Origin: Haloarcula marismortui ATCC 43049
GTDB lineage: Archaea > Halobacteriota > Halobacteria > Halobacteriales > Haloarculaceae
DNA: 64,000 nt
Assembly (NCBI RefSeq): GCF_000011085.1
Contig: NC_006396.1
Coordinates: 1-64,000, forward strand
Direction: 5' to 3'
Shown: positions 1 through 9,706 of the stretch, piece after piece
How positions within the stretch are numbered: position 1 is the first letter of the stretch
How the letters are laid out: each line of letters begins with the position of its first letter
Made by a program: the position numbers and the translations under genes
Notes under the pieces: generated by a model
Seen by the model: only the letters and a program-made list of their open reading frames with translations
Told to the model about the DNA's origin: nothing
Database searches by the model: none

Positions 1-9
1 TCGTTGCGC

Positions 10-957
10 TCACTCCGAAACCGGGCGGAGATGCTCACAGTCCCCCGCTGAAACGACCTCTGTACCGGATGCTGTCTCAATAACGAGCGCGCCCGGGAAC
101 TGTATGTCCACGGCTTCGCCCTCGATAGGGCCTCCCGGTGTCTCGACCCGGACCCGTTTGCCCAGCGTCGTCGCGTACTCCCGCCACGCCTCGACGACGC
201 GCCCCGTATCCTGTCGCAACGCGTCGAATTCTTCTAGCAGTCGCTGCGTGAACAGTCGCCTGTCGAGCGGTTCGCCCCGTTCGGTCGAGAGACTCGTCGG
301 GTTTGCTTCATCGGGCAGGTCTGCTGGGTCGACGTTCGCGTTGACCCCGATGCCCACGACGACCCAGGATACGCGGTCGGCCTCCCCCTCCATCTCGGTG
401 AGGATGCCGACCAGTTTGCGCTCCTCGTCGCCGTGGCGGACGAGTACGTCGTTGGGCCACTTGATGCCGGCCTCGACGCCGGCCTCACGTGCCGCCCGTG
501 TCACCGCGACAGCGGCCGCAAGCGTGAACACCGGTGCGTGGGCCATCGGCACGTCGGGACGGAACAGTACCGAGAGCCAGATTCCGCCGCTCGGCGAGTG
601 CCAATCACGGTCGAGGCGCCCCCGGCCGCCGGTCTGTTCGTCGGCCAGCACCACAGTGTCTGACTCCCCTTCTGCCGCAAGGTCTCTGGCGCGTGCGTTC
701 GTGCTGGGAATGCTGTCGTGGTACTCGACAGAAAACGGCGCATCGAGGCCGTATTCGACCGCGCTCGCCCCGAACTCCGGTACCGAATCGAGGGCGTAGC
801 CCGCGTCGTCGCTACGGATCTCGAACCCCTCGTCACGGAGCGCTTCAACGTGCTTCCAGACCGCGGAGCGAGAGATATCCAGTTCGTCGGCGAGAGTCGG
901 CCCCGAAACAGGACCGTCGGCCAGTGCATCGAGCACCCGGTGGCGTGTGTCGTTCAT
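10..957 (-). CDS. birA: Biotin--[acyl-CoA carboxylase] ligase with N-terminal HTH
   Basis: Attaches biotin, via biotinyl-AMP, to the carrier-domain lysine of biotin-dependent carboxylases; the likely client is the PccA protein encoded directly upstream on the same strand. The 315-residue protein has a winged-helix domain at about 1-60 (SRSAVWKHV), the catalytic loop GRGRLDRDW at 111-119, KWPND at 166-170, a lysine in KLVGIL at 181-186 and GIGVNAN at 202-208, all hallmarks of bifunctional BirA. The HTH suggests it may also repress carboxylase genes, as in bacterial BirA, but that is inference. A TATA-like box lies about 27 bp upstream of the ATG, so the mRNA is probably leaderless. Confidence 0.95.
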   Translation of the reverse strand: MNDTRHRVLDALADGPVSGPTLADELDISRSAVWKHVEALRDEGFEIRSDDAGYALDSVPEFGASAVEYGLDAPFSVEYHDSIPSTNARARDLAAEGESDTVVLADEQTGGRGRLDRDWHSPSGGIWLSVLFRPDVPMAHAPVFTLAAAVAVTRAAREAGVEAGIKWPNDVLVRHGDEERKLVGILTEMEGEADRVSWVVVGIGVNANVDPADLPDEANPTSLSTERGEPLDRRLFTQRLLEEFDALRQDTGRVVEAWREYATTLGKRVRVETPGGPIEGEAVDIQFPGALVIETASGTEVVSAGDCEHLRPVSE

Positions 958-980
958 ATCCGGGGCTTCGACCGGCCGGA

Positions 981-986
981 ATAAAA
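981..986 (-). promoter_or_regulatory. TATA box for birA
   Basis: TTTTAT on the minus strand, centred about 27 bp upstream of the birA ATG (957), the spacing expected for a leaderless haloarchaeal transcript. Confidence 0.5.
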
Positions 987-1018
987 GGCGTCTGCAGTGC
1001 GCGGCGGGCAGGCCGCGC

Positions 1019-2869
1019 TCACCCGATCACAAAGAGCAAGTCGCCCATGTCGACGGATTCGCCCTCGCTGACGGCTACGTCGTTGACAGTGCCGCCGCGT
1101 TCGGCGACAATGTCGTTTTCCATCTTCATCGCTTCGAGCACACAGAGAACGTCGCCGGCCTCGACTTCGTCGCCTTCCTCGACGTTGACCTCCAGAATCG
1201 TCCCCTGCATCTCAGCGGCAACCTCCTGACCCTCGGCGGTGGTGGCACTGCCGCCTCCGCTGTCAGAGCTACTGCCACCCTGTGGCCGCTGTGGCTGGCT
1301 CCCACCGTCGGCGTCTACGTTGCCGACGTTGATTGGGGGTGCGCCGCGCTCTTCGAGGTCGACCTGGAAGCGCTTGCCGTTGACCTCAACGGTAAATTCG
1401 CGTTCGACGACTTCCTCGTCCTCGTCGCCTTCGCCGTCGGATTCGGTGACCGTGCCCCACTGCTCCTGCGCTTCTTCGATGCGCGTCCGGTCGAGGTGCT
1501 CGTCGAGGTACTTTGTGGTGTGTGTCCCGTTGACGAACTTCTCATCGGTGAGCATCAGGCGGTGGAACGGAACGACGGTCGGGATGCCTTCGATGTCGAA
1601 GTCCTTGAGCGCCCGTTTCCCGCGCTCAATACACTCCTCACGGTCCCCGCCGTAGGTGATGAGCTTCGCGATCATCGAGTCATAGTCCGTGACGAGGTCG
1701 TCGCCCTGCCGGAGCGCGTCGTCGAGGCGGACGCCGATACCGCCCGGCGGGTCGTAGGTGTCGAGGCTGCCGCCGGTTGCGGGCGCGAAGTCGTCAGCGG
1801 CGTTCTCGGCGTTGATGCGGAACTCCATCGCGTGGCCCTCGATTTCCACGTCGTCCTGGTCGAAGGTGATCTCCTCGTCCATCGCCACCCGCAGTTGCCA
1901 CTTGACGATGTCGATGTCGGTGATCTCCTCGGTGACGCAGTGCTCGACCTGAATGCGGGTGTTAACCTCGAGGAAATAGAAGTTCGCCTCCTCACCGAGC
2001 AGTTCCCCTTGCTCGCGGTCGGTGTCCTCTTCGACGAGGAACTCGACAGTCCCGGCGTTGTAGTAGTCCGATTCGCGGACGCCGCGTCGGGCAGCGTCGC
2101 CGATCTTCTCGCGGAGCGCATCGTTCAGGGCCGGCGAGGGACCCTCCTCGATAACTTTCTGGTGGCGGCGCTGGAGCGAGCAGTCACGCTCGCCCAGATG
2201 CCGGACGTTGCCGTGGTGGTCGGCGATAATCTGGACCTCGATGTGGCGGGGGTTCTCCAGATAGCGTTCGAGATAGACAGAGTCGTTCGAGAAGTACGCC
2301 TCTCCCTCCCGTTTTGCGCTTTCGAGCTGTTCTTCGGCTTCTTCGGGGTCGTGGACGATTTTCATTCCACGGCCGCCACCACCGCCTTCGGCCTTGATAG
2401 CCACCGGGAACCCATTCTCCTCGCCGAACTCGACGACTTCCTCGGGGTCTTCGACCGGGTCGGTCGTCCCCGGGACGATAGGCACGTCAGCCGACTGCAT
2501 GATCTTGCGAGCCTTCGTCTTCTCGCCCAGTGCCTCCATTGACTCACTCTCGGGGCCGACCCAGGTGACGCCGTCCGTTTCCTGCACGCGCGCGGCGAAG
2601 TCGGCGTTCTCCGCGAGAAAGCCGTACCCCGGGTGAATGGCGTCAGCGTCGGCCTGCTTGGCCGCGTCGATAATCGCTTCCTGGTCGAGATAGGAGTCTG
2701 CGGCACGGGCCGGACCGACGTTGTACGCCTCGTCCGCATACCGGACGTGACCGGCGTGCTTGTCGGCATCAGAGTAGACGGCCACTGTGCCGATGCCCAA
2801 CTCCTCGCATGCGCGCATCACGCGCACCGCTATCTCCCCGCGATTAGCGACGAGCACCTTATCGAACAT
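1019..2869 (-). CDS. pccA: Acetyl-/propionyl-CoA carboxylase alpha subunit (biotin carboxylase + BCCP)
   Basis: ATP-dependent carboxylation of biotin, then carboxyl delivery to PccB to make (methyl)malonyl-CoA. The 616-residue protein has a biotin carboxylase domain at about 1-450 ([12 protein letters not shown] at 6-17; ATP-grasp glycine loop GGGGGRGMK at 162-170; [11 protein letters not shown]) and a C-terminal biotinyl domain with EAMKMEN, the biotinylated lysine being about K582. An acidic Ser/Gly linker precedes the carrier domain. The alpha chain is fused BC-BCCP as in actinobacterial and haloarchaeal enzymes. Its own TATA box lies 28 bp upstream, so it can be transcribed apart from pccB-pccX. 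Substrate preference (acetyl versus propionyl) cannot be read from the sequence; haloarchaea use PCC in propionate metabolism and the methylaspartate cycle. Confidence 0.95.
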   Translation of the reverse strand: MFDKVLVANRGEIAVRVMRACEELGIGTVAVYSDADKHAGHVRYADEAYNVGPARAADSYLDQEAIIDAAKQADADAIHPGYGFLAENADFAARVQETDGVTWVGPESESMEALGEKTKARKIMQSADVPIVPGTTDPVEDPEEVVEFGEENGFPVAIKAEGGGGGRGMKIVHDPEEAEEQLESAKREGEAYFSNDSVYLERYLENPRHIEVQIIADHHGNVRHLGERDCSLQRRHQKVIEEGPSPALNDALREKIGDAARRGVRESDYYNAGTVEFLVEEDTDREQGELLGEEANFYFLEVNTRIQVEHCVTEEITDIDIVKWQLRVAMDEEITFDQDDVEIEGHAMEFRINAENAADDFAPATGGSLDTYDPPGGIGVRLDDALRQGDDLVTDYDSMIAKLITYGGDREECIERGKRALKDFDIEGIPTVVPFHRLMLTDEKFVNGTHTTKYLDEHLDRTRIEEAQEQWGTVTESDGEGDEDEEVVEREFTVEVNGKRFQVDLEERGAPPINVGNVDADGGSQPQRPQGGSSSDSGGGSATTAEGQEVAAEMQGTILEVNVEEGDEVEAGDVLCVLEAMKMENDIVAERGGTVNDVAVSEGESVDMGDLLFVIG

Positions 2870-2893
2870 ACGCCCTCATACTGAGAGTCGGCC

Positions 2894-2900
2894 CATAAAA
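2894..2900 (-). promoter_or_regulatory. TATA box for pccA
   Basis: TTTTATG on the minus strand centred 28 bp upstream of the pccA ATG; predicts a leaderless mRNA and an internal promoter inside the pccB-pccX-pccA-birA cluster. Confidence 0.5.
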
Positions 2901-3008
2901 CTATGCGCAGATAGCGGCCAAATTTACATATATAATCATGTTAGTATAGAACATGACCACAAACCGACTCAGGGTGTCGCCGAGCAACTGACAAAAAACT
3001 GTCTGCGA

Positions 3009-3314
3009 TTAGAACCGTTCGGCGCGGCCGGCAGCGCTCCAGGGGTCGGTCGGCGCGTCCGAGCGAACCCGAACGGACCGCTTCTGCGTGGCTTCAACGC
3101 GCCCGGAGAACGACCACTGTCTGCCGTCCCAGGAGTCACCGTCGTCTGCCGCCGCAGCCGCCGCGGCCGCTGCTGCCGCACGCTGGCGGTCGGTGAGGTG
3201 TGCGCCGATAGCGACGGCGATAGCAGCCGCTTCGGCCGTCGACGCGTCGTCGAGTTGGGCGGCGATTTCTGCGACCAGATCTGCATCGACAGCCGAGTCA
3301 GTGTCAGCCGCCAT
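3009..3314 (-). CDS. pccX: Small carboxylase-associated protein (PccX-like)
   Basis: A 101-residue acidic protein starting 2 nt after the pccB stop, so it is very likely co-translated with it. It has a helical N-terminal part (about 1-45), a run of eleven alanines with flanking acidic residues (about 50-62), then a basic/hydrophobic tail ending [10 protein letters not shown]. Position and size match the third small subunit PccX, reported as needed for propionyl-CoA carboxylase activity in Haloferax mediterranei; methanogen and bacterial decarboxylase small subunits (OadG-like) also have Ala-rich linkers. No catalytic motif is visible. The long GCN run is a possible length-variable repeat. Assignment rests on synteny rather than a sequence signature. 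Confidence 0.75.
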   Translation of the reverse strand: MAADTDSAVDADLVAEIAAQLDDASTAEAAAIAVAIGAHLTDRQRAAAAAAAAAAADDGDSWDGRQWSFSGRVEATQKRSVRVRSDAPTDPWSAAGRAERF

Positions 3315-3316
3315 CG

Positions 3317-4867
3317 TTACAGTGGGATGTTGCCGTGCTTGCGGTCGGGCTGGTCCTTGCGTTTCCCCCGGAGGAGGTCAAGGTCGTCGATGAGCCGCGG
3401 GCGGGTTTCCTGGGGTTCGATGACATCGTCGACGAACCCGCGCTTGGCTGCGGTGTAGGGGTTCGCGAAGGCGTCGCGGTACTCGTCGATGAGTTGCTGG
3501 CGGCGTGCTTCCACGTCGTCGGCGTCCTCCAGTTCGTCGTCGTAGAGGACGTTGACCGCGCCCTGTGGCCCCATCACGGCGATCTCGGCGGTCGGCCAGG
3601 CGTAGTTCATGTCCGCGCCGATGTGCTTCGACGCCATCACGTCGTAGGCCCCGCCGTACGCCTTCCGCGTGATGACGGTCACCAGCGGCACGGTGGCCTC
3701 GGAGTAGGCGTACAGGAGCTTTGCGCCGTGGTTGATGATGGCGTTGGTCTCCTGGTCCTTGCCGGGCATGAACCCGGGCACGTCGACGAACGTCAGAATC
3801 GGGATGTTGAACGCGTCACAGAACCGGACGAAGCGTGCGCCCTTCCGCGAGGCGTTGATGTCGAGTGTGCCGGCGTTGACTCGCGGCTGGTTGCCAACGA
3901 CACCGACGCTGTGACCGTCCATGCGGGCGAACCCGATGACGATGTTGCGCGCGAAGTCCTCAGCCACCTCGAAGAAGGAGTCCTCGTCGACGATACGCCC
4001 GACGACATCCGTCATGTCGTAGGGTTTCTGTGGCGCGTCGGGAACAGCCGATTTCAGTTCCTCGTCTCGGCGTTCGGGGTCGTCCCAGGGTTTGACCCGC
4101 GGCGGGTCCTCGACGTTGTTCTGCGGGAGATACGAGAGGAGGTAGCGGATGTCGTCCATCGCGTCCTTTTCATCGGCGGCCGTGAAGTGGGCCACCCCGG
4201 ACTCGGAGGCGTGGGTCTTCGCGCCGCCGAGTTCGTCGAAGCCGACCTCCTCGCCGGTCACTGTCTCGATGACGTCGGGCCCGGTGATGAACATGTGGCT
4301 GGTCTCCTCGACCATGTAGACGAAGTCCGTGATCGAGGGGGAGTACACCGCGCCGCCGGCACACGGCCCCATGATGGCCGAAATCTGTGGGACGACACCG
4401 CTGGCTTGCTGATTGCGGTGGAAGATATCGGCATAGCCCGCCAGCGAGTCGATGCCCTCCTGAATCCGCGCGCCGGCGGAGTCGTTCAGCCCGATAATGG
4501 GTGCGCCCGTCTCGATGGCCTTGTCCATCACCTTACAGACCTTCTGGGCGAACGCCTCGCCCAGCGACCCGCCGAAGACGGTGAAGTCGTGGGCGAAGAC
4601 GTACACCCTGCGGCCGTCGACTTTGCCGTAGCCGACGACGACGCCGTCTCCCGGTACTTTCTTGTCGGCCATGTCGAAGTTCGTCGAGCGGTGTTCACGG
4701 AGCGAGTCGATCTCGACGAAGGTGCCGTCGTCGAGGAAGTAATCGATGCGCTCACGCGCGGTGAGTTTCCCGCGGTCGTGTTGCGCCTCGATTCGTTCCT
4801 CGCCACCACCTCGTTCGGCCTCGGCTTTTCGTTCCCGAAGGTCCTCGACACGGTCATCGTGGCTCAC
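3317..4867 (-). CDS. pccB: Acetyl-/propionyl-CoA carboxylase carboxyltransferase subunit
   Basis: Transfers the carboxyl group from carboxybiotin on PccA to acyl-CoA. The 516-residue length is normal for the beta subunit. Crotonase-fold oxyanion motifs are visible: SAGARIQEG and [11 protein letters not shown] in the N-half, and DVPGFMPG plus [10 protein letters not shown] in the C-half; the C-terminus KHGNIPL is the typical ending of this family. It is the first gene of the minus-strand cluster pccB-pccX-pccA-birA, which keeps carboxylase and its biotinylating enzyme together. The start ATG is followed by the usual charged N-terminal helix ([17 protein letters not shown]). Confidence 0.95.
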   Translation of the reverse strand: MSHDDRVEDLRERKAEAERGGGEERIEAQHDRGKLTARERIDYFLDDGTFVEIDSLREHRSTNFDMADKKVPGDGVVVGYGKVDGRRVYVFAHDFTVFGGSLGEAFAQKVCKVMDKAIETGAPIIGLNDSAGARIQEGIDSLAGYADIFHRNQQASGVVPQISAIMGPCAGGAVYSPSITDFVYMVEETSHMFITGPDVIETVTGEEVGFDELGGAKTHASESGVAHFTAADEKDAMDDIRYLLSYLPQNNVEDPPRVKPWDDPERRDEELKSAVPDAPQKPYDMTDVVGRIVDEDSFFEVAEDFARNIVIGFARMDGHSVGVVGNQPRVNAGTLDINASRKGARFVRFCDAFNIPILTFVDVPGFMPGKDQETNAIINHGAKLLYAYSEATVPLVTVITRKAYGGAYDVMASKHIGADMNYAWPTAEIAVMGPQGAVNVLYDDELEDADDVEARRQQLIDEYRDAFANPYTAAKRGFVDDVIEPQETRPRLIDDLDLLRGKRKDQPDRKHGNIPL

Positions 4868-4981
4868 GCGATATCACTTCTCCCGGACCGGAGCATATCC
4901 GACTCCTTGCGGGCATCCGAGAAAAGCGTTATCAAACTTAACCATTATTTCTCGTATTCGATAACGGAAACCGGCGGAGTT

Positions 4982-5632
4982 TTGAGCGACGGCCCGTTGC
5001 TTTCGCGCGTGAAGAACGTCACGGCCCGCCAGCACAACCCCTTTGGCTTCGACGCACCGTGTGAGCCGTTTGTGCCGGGGTACGGCGACGCCAACGCCCA
5101 CTTCCACGTCATCGGTGACCACCCCGGCGTCCACGGTGGCGCAACGTCTGGCATCCCGTTTACCGACAACGCTGCGGCCGAACGCCTCCAGCGGGCGCTC
5201 GTTGAGGCTGGACTGCTCGCCGAGGCCGGCACGCCGCCAACCGTCGAGAAGACCTACCTGTCGTACCTGTATATGTGCGGCGGTGACCCACCGACAGACG
5301 CGGATTACGAAGCTCTGGAGCCGCTGTTCGACACGGAACTCCGGGCCATCACTGCCCACGTCCTCCTGCCTGTCGGCGAGCGGGCCACGCGACACGTGTT
5401 CGCGAACACGACCTCGGAGCCGACCGAGTCCATAGACATGGACGCGCGCCACGCCACGGAGGTCGTCGGGAGTGGCTGGCTCGTCTACCCGATCAAAGAG
5501 CCCGCGGAGTGGAGCGACGACGACGAAGACGCCCTTGTCGACGTCCTGACTGCGCTACTGAAGACCGACTATCGCCGCGAGGCGGACCTCGGGCGGTTCC
5601 TGCCGAACGACGACCCGTATCTGGTCCGGTAG
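4982..5632 (+). CDS. Uracil-DNA glycosylase superfamily protein
   Basis: A 216-residue protein if translation starts at the TTG at 4982; no ATG or GTG is available before the conserved region, so the start is uncertain. Near the N-terminus it shows VPGYGDANAHFHVIGDHPG followed by GIPFTDN, which parallels the UDG superfamily arrangement (GeGp...vGeaPG...G.PF.G), and the C-half has LLPVGERATRHVF, resembling the region around the superfamily's second DNA-contact loop. Only a few cysteines are present, so a family-4 iron-sulfur cluster is not supported. Probable role is removal of deaminated bases from DNA. It diverges from pccB. The function is inferred from motif layout only. Confidence 0.6.
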   Translation: MSDGPLLSRVKNVTARQHNPFGFDAPCEPFVPGYGDANAHFHVIGDHPGVHGGATSGIPFTDNAAAERLQRALVEAGLLAEAGTPPTVEKTYLSYLYMCGGDPPTDADYEALEPLFDTELRAITAHVLLPVGERATRHVFANTTSEPTESIDMDARHATEVVGSGWLVYPIKEPAEWSDDDEDALVDVLTALLKTDYRREADLGRFLPNDDPYLVR

Positions 5633-5678
5633 CGGTTCTATTGATTCTTACAGCGGCTCCGACGATCAGAAACAGTGG

Positions 5679-6470
5679 CTACAGCGCCCACTCGTCGGAG
5701 AGCGGTTCCGCGGACGCCCAGTACGCGTCGAACGCCTCGATAGCCCACTCGCGGACGGCCGGCGCGGTCGTATCGATCGACGCCTGTAGAACGCCGTTGT
5801 CGTCCCGCAACAGCAGATGGACCACGTCGTCGGCGATCATCACCGCAAGTGGCACACCATCGGTTCGCACCCGGACTGACGCGTCCGGTTCGGCACGCAG
5901 CGATTCGAGTCGTTTCCGGAGTCGGTCGTCCGCCGCCAGTGCGTCTATCGCGCCGGGCGAGAACACGCCCGAGAACCGCTGTTCGCCGGCGGTGACCCGT
6001 TCCTGAACGACTCGAATCGCCTGGTCGTTGAACGCATGGGAGAACGTCCGGACTTCCTCGGCATCTCGAAGCAGGTCGAGCAATCGCTGGACCGGCGCGT
6101 TCGGGCGCGTCTGACTTGGAACGGTTATCGTGGCGTCGGCCAGATGTTGCAGGTCGAAGGCCATCGCATCGGTGGGGAGATACTGGACGATGTCGCGCAG
6201 CCGCCGCTCGGTTTCGAGGCTACCGAGGAGGTCGGTGAACCCGTTAGCAACGATGCGGCCCGTCGCCGTGGCGACGTACTCACCCCCTGTTCGGCGAATC
6301 CACGACCGCTCTTCGAAGTCAGCGATGATCCGGCCGAGCGTCGCCTGTGACGCGCCGGTTTCGGCCGCCAGTTCCCCGCGTGAGTGTGGCTCCGTGGCCA
6401 GAAGCCGCAACACCTCGACCCGGTTTGACGAGAGCGCGAGGAACTCGATCTCTTCGAGCGCCGATTCCAT
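5679..6470 (-). CDS. Winged-HTH transcriptional regulator with C-terminal FilR1-like domain
   Basis: A 263-residue regulator with an ArsR/TrmB-like winged helix at about 1-75 (LALSSNRVEVLRLLA, SRGELAAETGASQATLGRII) followed by a roughly 180-residue effector-like domain. The arrangement matches the very abundant haloarchaeal HTH + FilR1 (DUF1724-type) family, in which the C-terminal domain probably senses a ligand. The gene diverges from the EamA exporter across a 224-bp spacer, so that exporter is an obvious candidate target, though this is inference. No DNA-binding target can be read from the sequence. Confidence 0.8.
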   Translation of the reverse strand: MESALEEIEFLALSSNRVEVLRLLATEPHSRGELAAETGASQATLGRIIADFEERSWIRRTGGEYVATATGRIVANGFTDLLGSLETERRLRDIVQYLPTDAMAFDLQHLADATITVPSQTRPNAPVQRLLDLLRDAEEVRTFSHAFNDQAIRVVQERVTAGEQRFSGVFSPGAIDALAADDRLRKRLESLRAEPDASVRVRTDGVPLAVMIADDVVHLLLRDDNGVLQASIDTTAPAVREWAIEAFDAYWASAEPLSDEWAL

Positions 6471-6694
6471 ACCGCCACGTTAGGGAGTCCGTCCTAAATC
6501 GCTTTCGTAGTATGAAATAATTTCACACCGTGCACATCCGCCACGGGTGTTCGGCCGTTTCGCGTTATGTAATATTTTCTAAACGGGCCTATAAGCATCG
6601 ATACCGTACTGTAGAGTACGATGATTCAGGTTTCTCTCCGTGCTCTCTCTGTCGGCTGTGCAGTCGTATCAGAAACTAAATACGAGGTGGCGGT

Positions 6695-7675
6695 ATGATT
6701 TCGCGCCGGACGTTCGCCCTCGCCGCCGTTGCCAGTGTCCTGCTTGGCGGGACCTTCGTCGGCGCGAAGGCCGGACTGTCGTATCTCCCGCCGCTTCTGT
6801 TCGTCGCTCTCCGGTTCGACATCGCCGCTGTCGTGCTCCTTGGGTATGTTGTGGTGACGCGGTCCCGGGATGAACTGCTCCCACGGACCCGTGGCGACGT
6901 GCTTGGGATTCTCTCGACAGGCCTGTTCGCGCTCGGCCTCGCAAACGCGCTGATATTCGTCGGCCAGCAGTCCGCTACCAGCGCGGTTGCCGCTATCATC
7001 TTCAGCCTCAACCCGATACTGACGCCGGTGTTCGCCGCTATCTTGCTCTCCGACGAACGACTCTCGGCCCGCGGCGGTCTCGGGATGGTTATCGGCCTGC
7101 TCGGTGTCGGTCTCGTCGTTAGCCCTGACCCGGCAATGCTCCTGAGCGGGGGCATCGGCAAGCTCATCCTGTTCGCTGGCGCGGCTAGCGCGGCGCTGGG
7201 CAGCGTGCTCATCCGGTGGTCCGGCGGTGGCCTGTCGAGTACGGTCCGAACCGCATGGGCGCTCCCTGTCGCCGCCGCGCTCTGCCATGCGCTGAGCATC
7301 GGTATGGGCGAATCCGCGGCCACGGCGGTGTGGTCGCCGACTGCGATAGCAGCCCTGCTGTACGTCGGCATCTTCGCCGGCGCAATCGCCTACATCGCCT
7401 ACTTCGGCCTGCTCGATGTCACCGGTGCAATTCAGGCCAACCTCATCTTCTACGTGGTCCCCGTCGTGTCAACGCTCGGCGGGTGGGCCTTGCTCGGTGA
7501 GGCAATCACCCCGACCGCAGTGGCGGGCTTCCTGACTATCTTCACGGGGTTCGTAGTACTGGGCAGCGAGTCGGTCGACATCCGGGCACTGCTCCCGGCT
7601 ACTACCGACGAGGGTGACACTGTGTCCGAAAGTCTCGGCATTGCGGACGAACAGCGTGGGTTCGAGTCCGACTGA
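6695..7675 (+). CDS. EamA/DMT-superfamily transporter
   Basis: A 326-residue polytopic membrane protein with about ten hydrophobic segments in two EamA repeats (each about 140 residues): the first begins FALAAVASVLLGGTFVGAKA and the second near LFAGAASAALGSVLIRW. The acidic cytoplasmic tail (residues about 300-326) is typical of haloarchaea. EamA proteins export small metabolites such as amino acids or their derivatives, but the substrate is not predictable. GAGGTGG lies just upstream of the ATG and could act as a ribosome binding site. The divergent HTH gene may control it. Confidence 0.88.
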   Translation: MISRRTFALAAVASVLLGGTFVGAKAGLSYLPPLLFVALRFDIAAVVLLGYVVVTRSRDELLPRTRGDVLGILSTGLFALGLANALIFVGQQSATSAVAAIIFSLNPILTPVFAAILLSDERLSARGGLGMVIGLLGVGLVVSPDPAMLLSGGIGKLILFAGAASAALGSVLIRWSGGGLSSTVRTAWALPVAAALCHALSIGMGESAATAVWSPTAIAALLYVGIFAGAIAYIAYFGLLDVTGAIQANLIFYVVPVVSTLGGWALLGEAITPTAVAGFLTIFTGFVVLGSESVDIRALLPATTDEGDTVSESLGIADEQRGFESD

Positions 7676-7796
7676 GATAGGCCGTTAGGGTGTCATATGC
7701 CTGTTTCGACCTCACTTAGGATAGGGAGTACACTGAGCCCGCCGGCCACAGAGATTCAGCAAAGTATTCACTCCACCGTCATGTATCCCTACGGGC

Positions 7797-8012
7797 ATGA
7801 CTGTCGGTGAAAATACACGCAGTCGACAACTGTTGATACCGATAGGCGGACTGGCGCTAGTGTTTCAGTCGATAGCGTTTGAGGGGACCTTCGGACTTAT
7901 CGAGCATCCCGGTGTTTCCGGGGTCCTCAGAGACGTGCTGAGCGGTGGTCTATTGCTGGTGGCAACGGTCTGTCTCTTCGGTGGCGTGTATCTACGCCTG
8001 CGCAGTTCGTGA
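7797..8012 (+). CDS. Small two-helix membrane protein, unknown function
   Basis: A 71-residue protein with two hydrophobic segments (about 13-30 and 44-66) separated by a short loop with GLIEHPGVSG, ending in a basic tail RLRSS. It stands alone between the EamA gene and the convergent symporter gene. Acidic/neutral composition and GC-ending codons match neighbours. No family recognised; small membrane proteins of this kind are common in haloarchaea. Confidence 0.6.
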   Translation: MTVGENTRSRQLLIPIGGLALVFQSIAFEGTFGLIEHPGVSGVLRDVLSGGLLLVATVCLFGGVYLRLRSS

Positions 8013-8145
8013 GCGACATGCCGCCCTTCTGCACGTGGCTAGGCTGCTACGGCTGGAAAAAACATCTCGCGACGACCGGATACACCGGGCGGTCACTACA
8101 AACCGTCGCGAAGAAGGTCCGCGGGAAACCGAGGCTGTGCGTCGG

Positions 8146-9483
8146 TTATATTGGCGGGATAATCGCGGGGTCCTCAGCGAGGAACAGCGTCTGCAGGCCG
8201 AGGACCAGCGTCAGGAGCACGCCGAGGATAACCACCGTTCGGACCATCCAGAGCCAGGTCGGACCGAATGCCCGGAGCCCACCCGTCCCCTGTCGGAGCT
8301 CGGCAACTGCGTTGGAGGAGAGCACCCAGCCGACGAACACTAGGATGAGCAGCACTGACAGCGGGAGGAACAGCTTGTACGCGAGCGTGTCGAACCAGCC
8401 GAACCACGCCAGGTCCCAGGCTGACGGGAATCCGAGAACGAACAGCACAACTCCGAGCATCGCCGCCAGAGACACTCGTGAGTATGACGTGTTGTCGACG
8501 CCGTAGGAGACTGTAACCTCGAGGAGGCTGATGGCGGAGGAAATTGCAGCGATGAGGACAACGCCGAAGAACACGACACCGAGGAGTCGACCTCCGGGGA
8601 GCTGTGGGAACGCCGACGCCATCGCGACGAAGATGGCCGACGGACCGCTGGTGTCGGGGCTGACGTTGATGGCGAAGAGAATCGGGAACACGACCAGCCC
8701 GGCCAGCACACCAACGAGCGTGTTCGTCACGACGATGATGCCACCATCCACCGGGAGGCTCTCGTCGTCACCGATGTACGAGGAGTAGGTAATCATGGCT
8801 GCCATCCCCAGCGAGAGGGTGAAAAACGCCTGTCCAACTGCGAACGGAATCAGGTCGCCAGCGTTCGCCGCCAGCGTGGAGAAGTCCGGTGAGAGGAAGT
8901 AGCTGTAGCCAGCCCCTGCTCCCTCAAGCGTGGTAACCCAGGCCGCCATCCCGATCATGAGGAGAACGATGCTGGGGACCATCACCTTCGTCGCCTTCTC
9001 GATACCGTCCTCGACACCCACTGCGACGATACCGACACAGATCAGCAGGAACAGTGCCTGTCCGACGACAGCTTCCGGCCCACTGGCGATGGCTCCGAAG
9101 TACTCCGCGGAGTTTCCGAAGTATGCGCCCGTTGCGCTACCGAGGATATATCGCATGACCCACCCGCCGACGACGTTGTAATACGAGAGGATCCAGAAGC
9201 CCGTAAAGACGCCCAGGCCACCGACGACCCGCCACTGCTTGAATCCGAGTTCCCCGAACGCGTCGACGGCATTGCGGTTCGTTCGCCGTCCGATGATGAA
9301 CTCTGCCAGCATTGCCGGAAAGCCGATGAGCAACACGGCGACGAGGTAAAAGACGAGGAACACTGCGCCGCCGTTTGTCGCGGTCTTGAACGGGAACTGC
9401 CAGATGTTTCCGAGACCGACTGCGCTACCAATTGCTGCGAGAAGGAACCCGAGCCGTGAGGCCCACGTTTCTCTGTCACTCAT
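8146..9483 (-). CDS. Sodium-dependent transporter, SNF (neurotransmitter:sodium symporter) family
   Basis: A 445-residue integral membrane protein with the family's signature first helix GSAVGLGNIWQFPF at about 17-30, followed by GGAVFLVFYL, i.e. the unwound TM1 that binds Na+ and substrate in LeuT. Length fits the shorter prokaryotic 11-12 TM type. It probably imports an amino acid or similar solute with Na+. A strong TATA box 29 bp before the ATG predicts a leaderless mRNA. The gene is monocistronic and convergent with the 71-residue membrane protein. Substrate not predictable. Confidence 0.93.
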   Translation of the reverse strand: MSDRETWASRLGFLLAAIGSAVGLGNIWQFPFKTATNGGAVFLVFYLVAVLLIGFPAMLAEFIIGRRTNRNAVDAFGELGFKQWRVVGGLGVFTGFWILSYYNVVGGWVMRYILGSATGAYFGNSAEYFGAIASGPEAVVGQALFLLICVGIVAVGVEDGIEKATKVMVPSIVLLMIGMAAWVTTLEGAGAGYSYFLSPDFSTLAANAGDLIPFAVGQAFFTLSLGMAAMITYSSYIGDDESLPVDGGIIVVTNTLVGVLAGLVVFPILFAINVSPDTSGPSAIFVAMASAFPQLPGGRLLGVVFFGVVLIAAISSAISLLEVTVSYGVDNTSYSRVSLAAMLGVVLFVLGFPSAWDLAWFGWFDTLAYKLFLPLSVLLILVFVGWVLSSNAVAELRQGTGGLRAFGPTWLWMVRTVVILGVLLTLVLGLQTLFLAEDPAIIPPI

Positions 9484-9508
9484 TGTGATGCGGCATATTC
9501 TTTTGGGG

Positions 9509-9516
9509 TATAAAAA
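9509..9516 (-). promoter_or_regulatory. TATA box for the SNF symporter gene
   Basis: TTTTTATA on the minus strand centred about 29 bp upstream of the ATG at 9483; flanked by G/C-rich sequence on the downstream side. Predicts a leaderless transcript. Confidence 0.6.
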
Positions 9517-9706
9517 CCACCGTGATTCCGATTCGCAATACTCCGCCGTAATATCAGGATAAAGACATAATTCCCGAAGCCAAACAACAGCCGAGACGTC
9601 AGCACTGATACCCCCTTGCCGCCGGTTCCTGACAGTGCGGATACGTGACGACGAGAAACGCGGGGCTAAGGCCGGGCGGCAGGCAGGCCAGATACAGCCA
9701 CCAACG

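Noticed and set aside
947-2542. 531-codon plus-strand ORF antisense to pccA
   Set aside because: It lies entirely opposite a well-supported carboxylase gene; long antisense ORFs arise from the GC-rich codon bias of haloarchaea. The product has no recognisable motif.
3335-4981. Extended frame upstream of the UDG-like gene, antisense to pccB
   Set aside because: The frame is open only because it is opposite pccB codons; homology-like motifs begin after 4982, so only the 3' part is kept.
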